56,074 nt of DNA from SIG589 sp964566175. GTDB taxonomy: Bacteria > Bacillota > Clostridia > Oscillospirales > Acutalibacteraceae. Positions 1-8,746 of this stretch are shown one piece after another. Under the pieces are notes generated by a model. That model ran no database searches. It had not been told where the DNA came from and saw only the letters and a list, made by a program, of their open reading frames with translations. The translations under genes and the position numbers were made by a program. The stretch covers positions 1 through 56,074 of the forward strand of contig CAZMHU010000009.1 of the NCBI GenBank assembly GCA_964566175.1, in the 5' to 3' direction. Within the stretch, counting starts at the first letter, position 1. Each line of letters begins with the position of its first letter.

Positions 1-2
1 AT

Positions 3-74
3 TCGGGCGGTAGTATGGCTACTAACTGCTATATAGGAAACAACCGGATTACAGCGTCAGGCGCAATGGCGTAA
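3..74 (+). CDS. C-terminal fragment of a cell-wall-binding-repeat protein (5' end outside window)
   Basis: The open frame enters from the left edge and ends at TAA 72-74, encoding 23 residues. It contains GSMATNCYIGN followed by a second GAMA at the very C-terminus. This spacing (G-x-MATN-x-x-IG ... GAMA) resembles the tandem choline/glucan-type cell-wall-binding repeats of Clostridia surface proteins and lytic enzymes. An intrinsic terminator begins 11 bases after the stop, which supports this being a genuine gene end. The catalytic or functional part lies outside the window, so nothing can be said about its activity. Confidence 0.5.
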   Translation, partial: SGGSMATNCYIGNNRITASGAMA

Positions 75-84
75 ATAAAATCAG

Positions 85-116
85 CACCCCGAACCAACGG
101 TTCGGGGTGTGTTTTT
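85..116 (+). terminator. Intrinsic terminator of the left-edge gene
   Basis: A perfect 11-bp stem (85-95 with 99-109), a 3-base loop and a T-rich tail at 110-116. It ends the transcript of the partial gene at the left edge. Confidence 0.85.
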
Positions 117-118
117 AT

Positions 119-314
119 GTTAGGGGTATAAGAGAACTGCCCGCACTGCGGTGCGAGTATCCCTCCGACCTCGTGCTGCTCGCCCACCTACTGCCGGCGG
201 CGGTCCCACGTCTCGGTTGCCGCCTCGGTCGGTGCTTCTGCTAACGCAGAGGTGTCCACCGGACAGCCGCCCCCCATTTAGGCAAGGGAGACTATGGTTT
301 TTAAAATTTTCAGT
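119..314. other. GC-rich island with a zinc-ribbon-like remnant and no clear gene
   Basis: About 160 bases here are much richer in G and C than the flanks. On the + strand an open frame from 132 to the TAG at 278-280 reads ENCPHCGASIPP, then CCSPTYCRRR, a spacing like a small zinc ribbon. It is preceded directly by an in-frame TAA and has no ATG, TTG or GTG start before the cysteines, so it looks like a remnant. The minus-strand frame through the same bases is arginine- and alanine-rich and probably spurious. The composition suggests transferred DNA. Confidence 0.3.
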
Positions 315-342
315 TTGATATTTTATATTTATGTGATACAAT
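315..342 (+). promoter_or_regulatory. Promoter for the C39-like gene
   Basis: TTGATA (315-320), a 16-base spacer and TACAAT (337-342), in an AT-rich stretch just right of the GC-rich island and 32 bases before the ATG at 375. Confidence 0.55.
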
Positions 343-374
343 TAAATAAAAATTATTTGAACGGAGATGAGAGA

Positions 375-740
375 ATGCCACTCACCGAAAAGCCGAGATA
401 TATTCACGAACCGACACCGTTGCAGTGTGGACAGGCTGTGCTTGCTATGCTGTCGGATGAGAGCGTTGAAAAAATTATTGAAATTGTCGGTACGGAGAGG
501 GAAACAAAACTCTCGGATATGCTTTTTGCACTTGAGCATTTCGGTATTACCGTTTGCCGCGAACGCAAGGCGGTAAAAGATGTTTCCGAATTGCCGCGTG
601 CCTGTGTTTTGAGTTTGGAAACACCGCACTGTTGGCATTGGTCTCTTTATTTCGACGGTGTTTTTTATGACCCCGAATACGGCATCCTTTCGGATTTTCC
701 GCCCACAAACCGAAGATATTATTTTGAAATATTAGGTTAA
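375..740 (+). CDS. C39-like papain-fold domain protein
   Basis: A 121-residue cytoplasmic protein. The start at ATG 375 follows a GGAGATG ribosome site; an upstream in-frame ATG at 294 lacks one. PTPLQCGQAVLAML near the N-terminus carries a candidate nucleophile cysteine. PHCWHWSL and VFYDPEYG later supply a histidine and an aspartate in the order Cys-His-Asp, as in the peptidase C39-like (bacteriocin-processing, BtrH-like) fold. There is no ABC domain, signal peptide or membrane segment, so it is not an exporter. Whether it is a peptidase, an acyltransferase-like enzyme or an inactive relative cannot be decided. It is transcribed alone between its own promoter and terminator. Confidence 0.6.
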   Translation: MPLTEKPRYIHEPTPLQCGQAVLAMLSDESVEKIIEIVGTERETKLSDMLFALEHFGITVCRERKAVKDVSELPRACVLSLETPHCWHWSLYFDGVFYDPEYGILSDFPPTNRRYYFEILG

Positions 741-768
741 AACGGTATGTTTTTATACCGTTTTTTCT
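738..768 (+). terminator. Intrinsic terminator after the C39-like gene
   Basis: A stem of AAACGGTAT pairing with ATACCGTTT around a T-rich loop, followed by TTTTTT. It overlaps the stop codon region and separates this gene from the RNase J operon. Confidence 0.8.
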
Positions 769-819
769 TTTTCGATTTAAAAATCGCGGTAAATGTCAAA
801 AATAATAACAAACAATTAC

Positions 820-848
820 TTGACAGGTGAGGGAATAAACATTAAAAT
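820..848 (+). promoter_or_regulatory. Promoter of the RNase J operon
   Basis: TTGACA (820-825), a 17-base spacer and TAAAAT (843-848). It gives a leader of roughly 150 bases before the RNase J start codon at 1003, long enough for leader regulation. Confidence 0.75.
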
Positions 849-1002
849 TATCTTGGATGTTTATCGTCAATAATATAAATTGGGTTTATATATCCGTTCG
901 GCTGTGCGTTTGCCGTGCGGTAAAATATACATATGCGACGGGCTTCCGTGTGTGGAGCGGTTCGCCCTCGCTTTCAAACTTGATAAGGAGGAAATTTTTT
1001 TA

Positions 1003-2901
1003 ATGGCAGAATACAGTGCCCAAACAAAAGATAAAAGAAAAAATACCGCCGAAAAAAATGCGAGCGGTAATCAGAAAAAGAACAGTGTAAAGAGAAATTA
1101 TCAAAAAAAGACAACCGATAAGAAAACAAAAGAAGTTAAGTCGGAACAGAAAAATCAATCGAGGAAAAACACCTCTGCACCAAAGAAAACATCTCAAAAA
1201 AACATATCGCGTAAACCCGCGAGTCGCAGTAATGCAAAAAAAGCGTTACCGCTTAGAATTATTCCCTTAGGCGGTTTGGACGAAATCGGAAAGAATATTA
1301 CCCTTTACGAATACGGAAGCGATATGTTTCTTGTTGATTGCGGAATGGCTTTTCCGGACGAGGACACACCCGGTATCGATATTGTAATACCCGATTTTGA
1401 ATATATTGTCGCAAACAAGGACAAAATACGCGGTCTGGTCATAACTCACGGACATGAAGACCATATCGGTGCTGTGCCCTATTTGCTCAAAAACCTAAAT
1501 ATCCCGATATACGGCACACGTCTTACAATCGGTCTTATCGAGGGGAAACTTCGTGAGCATAAAATGCTTGCCGAGGCTGATCTTCATACCGTTGATGCGG
1601 GCACCACGATAAAACTCGGCGCTTTCTCGGTAGAATTTATACACGTTAATCACTCAATACCCGATGCGGTTGCGCTTGCAATCCGTTGTCCTGCAGGTCT
1701 TGTCGTTCAAACGGGCGATTTTAAAATCGATACAACGCCTATTGATGATAAAGTTATTGATTTAGCACGTTTCGGTGAACTCGGTCGAGAGGGCGTGCTC
1801 GCACTGCTTTCCGATTCCACAAACGCAGAGAGAGCAGGATTTACGGCATCCGAAAAACTTGTCGGAGAGTCTTTTTCAAATCTCTTTAAAAAGGCGGGTG
1901 ACCACCGTATAATCGTTGCAACTTTTTCTTCGAATATCCACAGAATACAGCAGATTATCGATGAGGCCGTTCGTTGCGACAGACGTGTTGCCGTTTCAGG
2001 CAGAAGTATGATAAATGTTGTCAATGTTGCAACAGAACTCGGTTATTTGAAAGTTCCGGACGGTGTAATTATCGAACTCGATGCAATAAAAAATTACACT
2101 CCCGACAAACTTGTTATCATAACCACCGGCAGTCAGGGTGAACCTATGTCGGCGCTTTACCGAATGGCGTTCAGTGACCACCGAACGGTTGAGATTATAC
2201 CGGGGGATATGATAATAATTTCCGCAACGCCTATCCCCGGTAACGAAAAACTCGTCGGCAGAGTTGTCAACGAACTTATGAAGCGCGGCGCGAACGTCGT
2301 TTACGAAAAGATGTATGACGTTCACGTTTCTGGACACGCCTGTCAAGAGGAACTTAAAATAATGCTCAGCCTTACAAAACCGAAGTATTATTTCCCCGTG
2401 CACGGCGAGCAAAAACATCTTGTTAAAAACGCAAAACTCGGCGAGGCTATGGGAATACCCAAGAGCAATATAATAACAGCATCAATAGGTAATGTTGTTG
2501 AATTCGGACATAATTATGCGAAAATCGTCGATACGGTTCACGCGGGCAGGGTTCTCGTTGACGGACTCGGTGTCGGCGATGTCGGTAGTATCGTTTTACG
2601 TGACCGCAAACATCTGTCTGAAGACGGCGTTATTGTCGTTGTTATGACACTTGACGAGTCAACAGGCGAAATTTTGGCGGGACCCGAAATTATTTCGCGC
2701 GGATTTGTGTACGTTAAGGAATCTGAACAGATAATGGACGAGGCAACCGAAGCCGCCTGTGATGCACTTGAACAGTGCTATATTAAAAATGTTAGGGATA
2801 TGAACACGGTGAAAACCAAAGTGCGCGATGCGGTATCAAAATGTCTTTACGGAAAAACACGTCGCAGCCCGATGATTTTACCGATTGTTATGTATGTTTA
2901 G
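1003..2901 (+). CDS. rnj: Ribonuclease J
   Basis: A 632-residue metallo-beta-lactamase/beta-CASP nuclease that degrades and matures RNA by 5'-3' exonuclease and endonuclease activity. The zinc motif HGHEDH is at residues 149-154; the core opens with LPLRIIPLGGLDEIG near residue 82. The start at ATG 1003 follows AAGGAGG (985-991). A TTG at 880 would add 41 residues but lacks a ribosome site. The first 80 residues form a Lys/Ser/Asn-rich low-complexity tail, making the protein about 80 residues longer than the usual core of about 550. Such basic tails may contact RNA or the ribosome. It leads a tight run into rplI and dnaB. Which RNase J paralogue it corresponds to is not resolved. Confidence 0.93.
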   Translation: MAEYSAQTKDKRKNTAEKNASGNQKKNSVKRNYQKKTTDKKTKEVKSEQKNQSRKNTSAPKKTSQKNISRKPASRSNAKKALPLRIIPLGGLDEIGKNITLYEYGSDMFLVDCGMAFPDEDTPGIDIVIPDFEYIVANKDKIRGLVITHGHEDHIGAVPYLLKNLNIPIYGTRLTIGLIEGKLREHKMLAEADLHTVDAGTTIKLGAFSVEFIHVNHSIPDAVALAIRCPAGLVVQTGDFKIDTTPIDDKVIDLARFGELGREGVLALLSDSTNAERAGFTASEKLVGESFSNLFKKAGDHRIIVATFSSNIHRIQQIIDEAVRCDRRVAVSGRSMINVVNVATELGYLKVPDGVIIELDAIKNYTPDKLVIITTGSQGEPMSALYRMAFSDHRTVEIIPGDMIIISATPIPGNEKLVGRVVNELMKRGANVVYEKMYDVHVSGHACQEELKIMLSLTKPKYYFPVHGEQKHLVKNAKLGEAMGIPKSNIITASIGNVVEFGHNYAKIVDTVHAGRVLVDGLGVGDVGSIVLRDRKHLSEDGVIVVVMTLDESTGEILAGPEIISRGFVYVKESEQIMDEATEAACDALEQCYIKNVRDMNTVKTKVRDAVSKCLYGKTRRSPMILPIVMYV

Positions 2902-2928
2902 TTTTCTTATTTTAAGGAGAGATATATT

Positions 2929-3369
2929 ATGAAAGTAGTTTTACTTGCAGATGTTAAGGGACACGGAAAGAAAGGCGAACTTTGCAACGTATCAGATGGA
3001 TACGCACGCAACTTTCTTTTTCCGAAAAAACTTGCTATTGAAGCCGATTCAACCGCAATGAACGAACTCCGCAACAAGCAGAGTGCCGTTGCTCACCACA
3101 AAGCAGAGGAACAGGCGGCTGCCAAGGCGGTTTTTGATAAAATAAACGGCAAAACAGTTGTTATAAAAGCAAAAGCCGGAGCGTCCGGCAAACTTTTCGG
3201 CGCTGTGACTTCTAAAGAGGTTGCTGCTGAAATCAACAAGGCTTTCGGTGTTTCGGTTGATAAGAAAAAGGTATCAATGAACGATATTAAGTCGTTCGGT
3301 GATTTCTCGGCCGAGGTAAAACTTTACAGCGGCATTACCGCCACTGTTGCCGTAAACGTTACCGAATAG
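2929..3369 (+). CDS. rplI: 50S ribosomal protein L9
   Basis: A 146-residue protein with the L9 N-terminal signature (MKVVLLADVKGHGKKGE...YARNFLFPKKLA), a long connecting helix (about residues 42-75) and the C-terminal RNA-binding domain. L9 binds 23S rRNA at the base of the L1 stalk and limits frameshifting. The ATG follows AAGGAGAG. It sits between RNase J and the replicative helicase, the rplI-dnaB order common in Firmicutes, and is 10 bases from dnaB, so the two are cotranscribed. Confidence 0.97.
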   Translation: MKVVLLADVKGHGKKGELCNVSDGYARNFLFPKKLAIEADSTAMNELRNKQSAVAHHKAEEQAAAKAVFDKINGKTVVIKAKAGASGKLFGAVTSKEVAAEINKAFGVSVDKKKVSMNDIKSFGDFSAEVKLYSGITATVAVNVTE

Positions 3370-3379
3370 GAGCATCGCT

Positions 3380-4759
3380 ATGGCGGATGATAATTTGATT
3401 TTAGACCTTGACGGTCGAAAAATGCCCTATTCCGTCGAGGCGGAGCAGGCAATCCTCGGTTCGATACTGATAGACCCGCAGAGTATAAATCTTGTTGCGT
3501 CGGAACTCAAACCCGAATATTTTTATATACCGCAACATAAGGAAATATACCGAGTGCTGTCGGGTATGTTGGAACTCGGCGGCGCTGCTATCGATTTTGT
3601 TACGGTGCTTGAAAAACTTAAAAGTAACGGCGTGTATGACGAGGCGGGCGGCAAGGCATACTTGACGCAACTCGCCCAAGCAGTTCCCTCGTCGGCGAAT
3701 ATCACGACCTATGTTTCGATAGTGCGCGAACGTTATTATGTCCGTTCGCTTATGCAGGCGGCGCAAGGCATTATAAAGGATATTGAGGATAACACTAAGG
3801 ACTCGTCAGATTTGCTGAATTCTGCCGAACAACGTATTTTTGAAATACGCACGGGCATTGATACAACCGGTCTTACCCATATTCGCGATGTTATAATCGG
3901 CGAAACGTTTGACCGTCTCGGCAAGATGAGCGACCCTGAGACCCGCGATGATTACATAGGCATTCCCACGGGAATTTCGGCACTTGACCGTGTCATAACC
4001 GGACTTAACAAGTCCGATATGATTATACTCGGTGCTCGACCGGGTATGGGAAAAACTTCTTTTGCGCTCAATATCGCACGCAATGTTGCCGTAAATGCTG
4101 GCAAGACGGTTTGCTTTTTTTCGCTTGAAATGACCCGCGACCAACTTGCACAACGTTTGTTGTCGAGTGAGGCGGCTATCGAAAGTCAAAAACTTCGCAC
4201 AGGTGAACTTTCGGGTGATGAGTGGACGCGTTTGGTTCAGGCAGGGGAGAACCTTAGCAAGGCGAATTTGTATTTTGATGAAACATCCAGCATTACCGTG
4301 CCGGAAATGAAGGCAAAATTACGCCGTATGAAGAAGGTCGACCTTGTTATTATTGACTATTTGGGTCTTATGCATTCTTCACGTTCGGGCGAAACCAACC
4401 GCGTTCAGGAAATAAGCGAGATAACTCGCGGACTCAAGGTTATGGCAAAGGAACTTAAAATACCGGTTATTGTCTGCGCGCAGTTGTCGCGTTCGACCGA
4501 GAGCAAAACTTTGAAATCCCACAAACCCGCACTTTCGGATTTGCGTGATTCGGGTTCTATCGAGCAGGACGCCGATATTGTTCTTTTCCTTTATCGTGAT
4601 GCTTATTATGACAGCGAAAAATCCGACGACCAAGAACGCAGTGACCCAAACAAGGCCACCTGTATTGTCGCAAAGAATCGTCACGGTTCGATTGAGGATA
4701 TACCGCTTTATTGGGACGGTGCTCATACACGCTTTACTTCACAGGATGTGTACCATTGA
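3380..4759 (+). CDS. dnaB: Replicative DNA helicase DnaB/DnaC
   Basis: A 459-residue hexameric 5'-3' helicase that unwinds DNA at the replication fork. The N-terminal DnaG-interacting domain (PYSVEAEQAILGSIL) is followed by the RecA-like ATPase domain with Walker A GARPGMGKTS at 218-227, Walker B-type LVIIDYLGLM, and the DLRDSGSIEQDAD segment. Length is normal for the family. The protein has the same role as B. subtilis DnaC (naming differs between species). Its TGA overlaps the tilS ATG (ATGA), implying translational coupling. Confidence 0.97.
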   Translation: MADDNLILDLDGRKMPYSVEAEQAILGSILIDPQSINLVASELKPEYFYIPQHKEIYRVLSGMLELGGAAIDFVTVLEKLKSNGVYDEAGGKAYLTQLAQAVPSSANITTYVSIVRERYYVRSLMQAAQGIIKDIEDNTKDSSDLLNSAEQRIFEIRTGIDTTGLTHIRDVIIGETFDRLGKMSDPETRDDYIGIPTGISALDRVITGLNKSDMIILGARPGMGKTSFALNIARNVAVNAGKTVCFFSLEMTRDQLAQRLLSSEAAIESQKLRTGELSGDEWTRLVQAGENLSKANLYFDETSSITVPEMKAKLRRMKKVDLVIIDYLGLMHSSRSGETNRVQEISEITRGLKVMAKELKIPVIVCAQLSRSTESKTLKSHKPALSDLRDSGSIEQDADIVLFLYRDAYYDSEKSDDQERSDPNKATCIVAKNRHGSIEDIPLYWDGAHTRFTSQDVYH

Positions 4760-6054
4760 TGATAAAAAAGGTTTTAAGGGCGATAAAGCAATACAATATG
4801 ATAAACAGCGGTGACCGAATTTGTGTTGCGCTTTCGGGCGGGGCAGATTCGGTTGCACTGCTGCACATCTTGCTGTCTTTGCGAGAAGAACTTCAGATTG
4901 AAGTTACTGCCGCACATCTTAACCATTGCTTGCGAGGAGCGGAGTCCGATTCCGATGAGCGCTTTGTGAGAGATATGTGTGATAAACTCGGTGTTGCACT
5001 TTATGTCGGCAGCGCCGATGTTAAAAAACTTTCAACACAAAGCGGCGAGAGTACCGAACTTGCCGCACGCAAGGCGAGATATGCTTTTTTGGAGAGTGTG
5101 GCGACAAAGGTTGCAACGGCGCATACCGCGTCGGATAACACCGAAACCTTTATTATAAACGCGTCTCGCGGAACGGCGCTCAAAGGGCTTTGCGGCATAC
5201 CCGCAATGCGAGGCTGTTTTATACGCCCGCTTATTTACTGCACCCGCACCGATATTGAGAATTATTGCAAAGAAAACTCCCTTTCGTTCGTTACCGACAG
5301 CACTAATCTTTTGGATGATTATACTCGAAACCGCATTCGTCACAGCGTTGTTCCTGTGCTTAAAGGTATAAACCCTTCGCTCGATTTGACCATTCGTCGT
5401 GTCTGCGATAATCTTTCTGTCGATAGCGATTTTTTGGAAAAAGAAACCGACAGGCTTTATCTTGAGTGTAAAGAAGGCAATGCGCTGACGGTGAAAAGCG
5501 GCACCCACAAAGCACTCGCAACGCGAATGATTGCACGACTGATAAACGATGTTTGCGGAAAGTCTGCCGACAGTTTGCATATTTTGGAAGTTTTCGGTGC
5601 TTTGGGCACAAAAAAACGAACCGAACTTTTTACGGGTTTTTATGTTCTGACCGACGGCAGAAAAATCACAGTTTTGCAGTCAAAAAATTCGCAAAAAACA
5701 CAGTATTCCGTAAAAACAGAGGTTTTATCAAGAGAATGCTTTGATAAAACTCTTAAAATTAACAAATTGTTATTAAAAAACGCGATTGATTGTGATAAAA
5801 TAGCCGATGTATTCACCATCAGAACCCGATTGCCGGAAGATACACTGCGGCAAAAGGGAAGAAACGTCACAAAAAATCTGCGAAAACTCTATAATGAGTG
5901 CAAAATACCGACCGACGTGCGCGATGTTTTACCCGTTGCCGCCGACAAGGACGGCGTCGTTTGGGTTTGCGGTATCGGCGTTGCCGAGCGTGTATGTGTT
6001 GATAAAAACACAAAAAAGGTACTCGTTTTTGATTATGAAATTATTAAACCGTAA
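4759..6054 (+). CDS. tilS: tRNA(Ile)-lysidine synthetase
   Basis: A 431-residue ATP-dependent enzyme that converts C34 of the CAU-anticodon tRNA-Ile to lysidine so that it reads AUA. The PP-loop motif SGGADS is at residues 26-31, followed by AAHLNHCLRG and the TilS core, with a C-terminal TilS domain (DTLRQKGRNVTKNLRKLY). The start is the ATG overlapping the dnaB stop. An upstream in-frame ATG at 4711 would lie inside dnaB and is unlikely. The order tilS-hpt-ftsH is conserved in Firmicutes. Confidence 0.95.
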   Translation: MIKKVLRAIKQYNMINSGDRICVALSGGADSVALLHILLSLREELQIEVTAAHLNHCLRGAESDSDERFVRDMCDKLGVALYVGSADVKKLSTQSGESTELAARKARYAFLESVATKVATAHTASDNTETFIINASRGTALKGLCGIPAMRGCFIRPLIYCTRTDIENYCKENSLSFVTDSTNLLDDYTRNRIRHSVVPVLKGINPSLDLTIRRVCDNLSVDSDFLEKETDRLYLECKEGNALTVKSGTHKALATRMIARLINDVCGKSADSLHILEVFGALGTKKRTELFTGFYVLTDGRKITVLQSKNSQKTQYSVKTEVLSRECFDKTLKINKLLLKNAIDCDKIADVFTIRTRLPEDTLRQKGRNVTKNLRKLYNECKIPTDVRDVLPVAADKDGVVWVCGIGVAERVCVDKNTKKVLVFDYEIIKP

Positions 6055-6072
6055 TTTTGGGGGATGTTAAAA

Positions 6073-6615
6073 ATGATGTTGGATGATTTGCAAAAGGTTT
6101 TGCTGACCGAAGATGAGATAAAAGAAATACTTGCAAGACTCGGAAAACAGATATCCGAGGATTATAAGGATAAAAATCTGTTGCTTATAAGCGTACTCAA
6201 AGGTTCTGTTGTTTTTATGGCTGACCTTATGCGTAATATAACAATTGACTGCAAGATTGACTTTATGGCGGTATCGTCCTACGGCTCGGGTACGAAGAGT
6301 TCCGGCAGTGTTAAGATAATAAAGGATTTGGATATCGACCTTGCGGGATACGATTTGCTGATTGTCGAGGATATTCTCGATTCGGGAAACACCCTTTCAC
6401 ACCTTAAAGAAATTTTGCAAAGCCGCAATCCCCGCAGCATTAAAATCTGTACTTTCCTTGATAAGCCGTCACGCAGAACGGCAAATATCAATGCCGATTA
6501 TGTCGGAATAGAAACGCCCGACGAATTTGTTGTCGGATACGGTCTTGATTATGATGAAAAATACCGCAATTTACCCTGCTTGGGTATTTTAAAGCGTTGT
6601 ATATATGAACATTGA
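6073..6615 (+). CDS. hpt: Hypoxanthine phosphoribosyltransferase
   Basis: A 180-residue purine-salvage enzyme that joins hypoxanthine or guanine to PRPP to give IMP or GMP. The PRPP-binding loop VEDILDSGNT is at residues 98-107, and KGSVVFMADL and the C-terminal VVGYGLDYDEKYRNLP segment match the family. The GGGGGAT ribosome site (6059-6065) favours ATG 6073 over the in-frame ATG at 6064. It sits between tilS and ftsH, as in B. subtilis. Confidence 0.95.
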   Translation: MMLDDLQKVLLTEDEIKEILARLGKQISEDYKDKNLLLISVLKGSVVFMADLMRNITIDCKIDFMAVSSYGSGTKSSGSVKIIKDLDIDLAGYDLLIVEDILDSGNTLSHLKEILQSRNPRSIKICTFLDKPSRRTANINADYVGIETPDEFVVGYGLDYDEKYRNLPCLGILKRCIYEH

Positions 6616-6648
6616 ATTTTAATTCATTAACTGTTGAAAGGAAGTGCC

Positions 6649-8505
6649 TTGTTTTTGGGTAAGAATTTAAAAAACGTTATTTTGTATATTGCCATACCCG
6701 CAGTGCTCATTTTCTCAATAGCGGCTGTTATGTTCAGTATGAACCGACAGAACGAAACAGAGTATTATGAGATTGTCGATATGGTGCTCAATAACGAAAT
6801 TTCGGAGTATGAACTTAATCTTTATACCGGCGAATTTAGGTATATAAGACGTGATGACGGAAAAACCTATTCATTTACCGTTGCCGATGCCTCGATTTTT
6901 TATAACGATGTTAATGAAGCCGTTATGAAAATCAACGAGGAAAACCGTGGCACCGGTAACATCATCAAGTATAATTACAAGCGTGGAAATGAAACTTCGT
7001 GGCTTGTAAACATGTTGCCTACCGTATTAACGCTCGGCGTTATGGTGCTTTTCTGGTTCTTTATTATGAAGCGTATGAATCAGTCTATGGGCGGAAACAG
7101 CACCATGGGTATCGGTAAGGCACGTGTTCGCAAAAACAACGACAGGAGAAAGACAACATTTGTCGATGTTGCGGGTGCGGACGAGGAAAAGGCAGAACTC
7201 GAAGAAATTGTCGAGTTTCTTAAAAACCCGAAAAAGTATAACGAACTCGGTGCAAGAATCCCGAAAGGCGTTTTGCTTGTCGGCCCTCCCGGAACAGGTA
7301 AAACCTTGCTCGGAAGAGCCGTTGCTGGCGAGGCTGGTGTACCGTTCTTGTCAATCTCCGGTTCTGACTTTGTAGAGATGTTTGTCGGTGTCGGTGCATC
7401 GCGTGTTCGTGATTTGTTTGAAGAGGCGAAGAAAAACTCTCCGTCTATCATCTTTATCGACGAAATCGATGCTGTAGGCCGTCAGCGTGGCGCTGGTCTC
7501 GGCGGCGGTAACGATGAGCGTGAGCAGACCTTGAACCAGTTGCTTGTTGAGATGGATGGTTTCGGTACTAACGAGGGCGTTATCGTAATGGCGGCGACCA
7601 ACCGCCCCGATGTTCTTGACCGTGCGCTTTTGCGTCCGGGCAGATTTGACAGACAGATTACCGTTAATTATCCAGACGTTAAGGGCAGAGAAGAAATTCT
7701 CAAAGTTCATTCAAGAGGAAAGCCCTTAGCACCCGATGTTGATTTGAAGACTATCGCAAAGTCCACTTCCGGATTTACCGGAGCAGACCTTGAAAACCTG
7801 CTTAACGAGGCAGCTTTACTTGCCGCAAGGAAAAATTTGAAGGCTATTACCGAAGAGCAGATTGAAGAGGCAACTATCAAAGTCGTTATGGGAACGGAAA
7901 AGAAATCCCACGTTATTACAGATAAGGATAAGATGATAACTTCTTATCACGAGGCGGGACACGCGGTGGTTTCGTATTTCTTGCCGACACAAGACCCTGT
8001 TCATCAAATCTCTATCATTCCGCGCGGAATGGCGGCGGGATACACTATGTATCTGCCGACGGAGGAAAAGGGTCACGTTACGAGAAACCAAATGCTCGAA
8101 CAGATTTGCTCGCTTCTCGGCGGACGTGCGGCAGAGCAATTAACGCAAAGCGATATTTGCTCCGGCGCATCTAATGATATTGAGCGTGCAACCGAACTTG
8201 CTCGCAAGATGATTACAAAATACGGTATGAGTGAAAAGTTGGGTCTTGTAACCTACGGAACAAACAACGAAGAAGTTTTCCTCGGACGCGATTTCTCATC
8301 AACACCCAACTATTCCGATGAGACTGCAGGAAAGATTGACTGCGAGATTGAAAATATCGTTATGACACAGTATAAAAAGGCACTTGATATTCTTAATGAG
8401 AATATGCCGAAGGTTCACGCTGTTTCAAAGGTTCTCTTTGAAAACGAGAAAATCAGCGGTGATGACTTCCGTGCTATAATGCAGGGAGAAAACCCGCAGG
8501 CATAA
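6649..8505 (+). CDS. ftsH: ATP-dependent zinc metalloprotease FtsH
   Basis: A membrane-anchored AAA+ protease of 618 residues that extracts and degrades membrane and regulatory proteins. Two transmembrane segments (about 8-25 and 115-135) flank a short extracytoplasmic domain. Then come the AAA domain with GPPGTGKT at 212-219 and FIDEIDAVGRQRG, the SRH region (NRPDVLDRALLRPGRFDR), and the M41 protease domain with HEAGH at 434-438. The start codon is TTG. AAAGGAAG (6637-6644) could serve TTG 6649 or TTG 6655, so the first residues are uncertain. A strong hairpin follows. Confidence 0.96.
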   Translation: MFLGKNLKNVILYIAIPAVLIFSIAAVMFSMNRQNETEYYEIVDMVLNNEISEYELNLYTGEFRYIRRDDGKTYSFTVADASIFYNDVNEAVMKINEENRGTGNIIKYNYKRGNETSWLVNMLPTVLTLGVMVLFWFFIMKRMNQSMGGNSTMGIGKARVRKNNDRRKTTFVDVAGADEEKAELEEIVEFLKNPKKYNELGARIPKGVLLVGPPGTGKTLLGRAVAGEAGVPFLSISGSDFVEMFVGVGASRVRDLFEEAKKNSPSIIFIDEIDAVGRQRGAGLGGGNDEREQTLNQLLVEMDGFGTNEGVIVMAATNRPDVLDRALLRPGRFDRQITVNYPDVKGREEILKVHSRGKPLAPDVDLKTIAKSTSGFTGADLENLLNEAALLAARKNLKAITEEQIEEATIKVVMGTEKKSHVITDKDKMITSYHEAGHAVVSYFLPTQDPVHQISIIPRGMAAGYTMYLPTEEKGHVTRNQMLEQICSLLGGRAAEQLTQSDICSGASNDIERATELARKMITKYGMSEKLGLVTYGTNNEEVFLGRDFSSTPNYSDETAGKIDCEIENIVMTQYKKALDILNENMPKVHAVSKVLFENEKISGDDFRAIMQGENPQA

Positions 8506-8560
8506 TATACCGTTTTAGTGCATATAACTTAAAAAACGGTTATACAAAAAACAGACGTTG

Positions 8561-8598
8561 AAAATGAGCAGGGAATAAGACCCTGCTCATTTGCTTTA
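8561..8598 (+). terminator. Intrinsic terminator after ftsH
   Basis: A 10-bp stem (ATGAGCAGGG with CCCTGCTCAT), a 7-base loop and a T-rich tail. It ends the RNase J-to-FtsH transcript. Confidence 0.8.
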
Positions 8599-8677
8599 TC
8601 GGCAATATGAATTGTTATTTTTTTAACAAACTAATTCACTGCAATAAAAATATATTGACAAATATTTAACAATTCTA

Positions 8678-8706
8678 TTGACATTGCTTTAAACTGCTAA
8701 TATAAT
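8678..8706 (+). promoter_or_regulatory. Consensus promoter of serC-serA
   Basis: A perfect TTGACA (8678-8683), 17-base spacer and TATAAT (8701-8706). A second TTGACA lies at 8655-8660 without a good partner. The leader to the serC ATG is only about 35 bases, leaving no room for a riboswitch. Confidence 0.9.
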
Positions 8707-8746
8707 AGACAACATCACATTTAAAAATATTTTGGGGGTTATCCTT

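Noticed and set aside
120..341. Minus-strand 73-residue ORF in the GC-rich island
   Set aside because: Arg/Ala-rich composition, no ribosome site and no family resemblance; long open frames arise by chance in GC-rich DNA.
880..1002. N-terminal extension of RNase J from TTG 880
   Set aside because: A strong AAGGAGG lies at 985-991 before ATG 1003, while TTG 880 has no ribosome site and sits just downstream of the promoter, so the stretch is leader.
8506..8746. T-box or riboswitch for the serine genes
   Set aside because: The promoter at 8678-8706 gives a leader of only about 35 bases, too short for a regulatory RNA.
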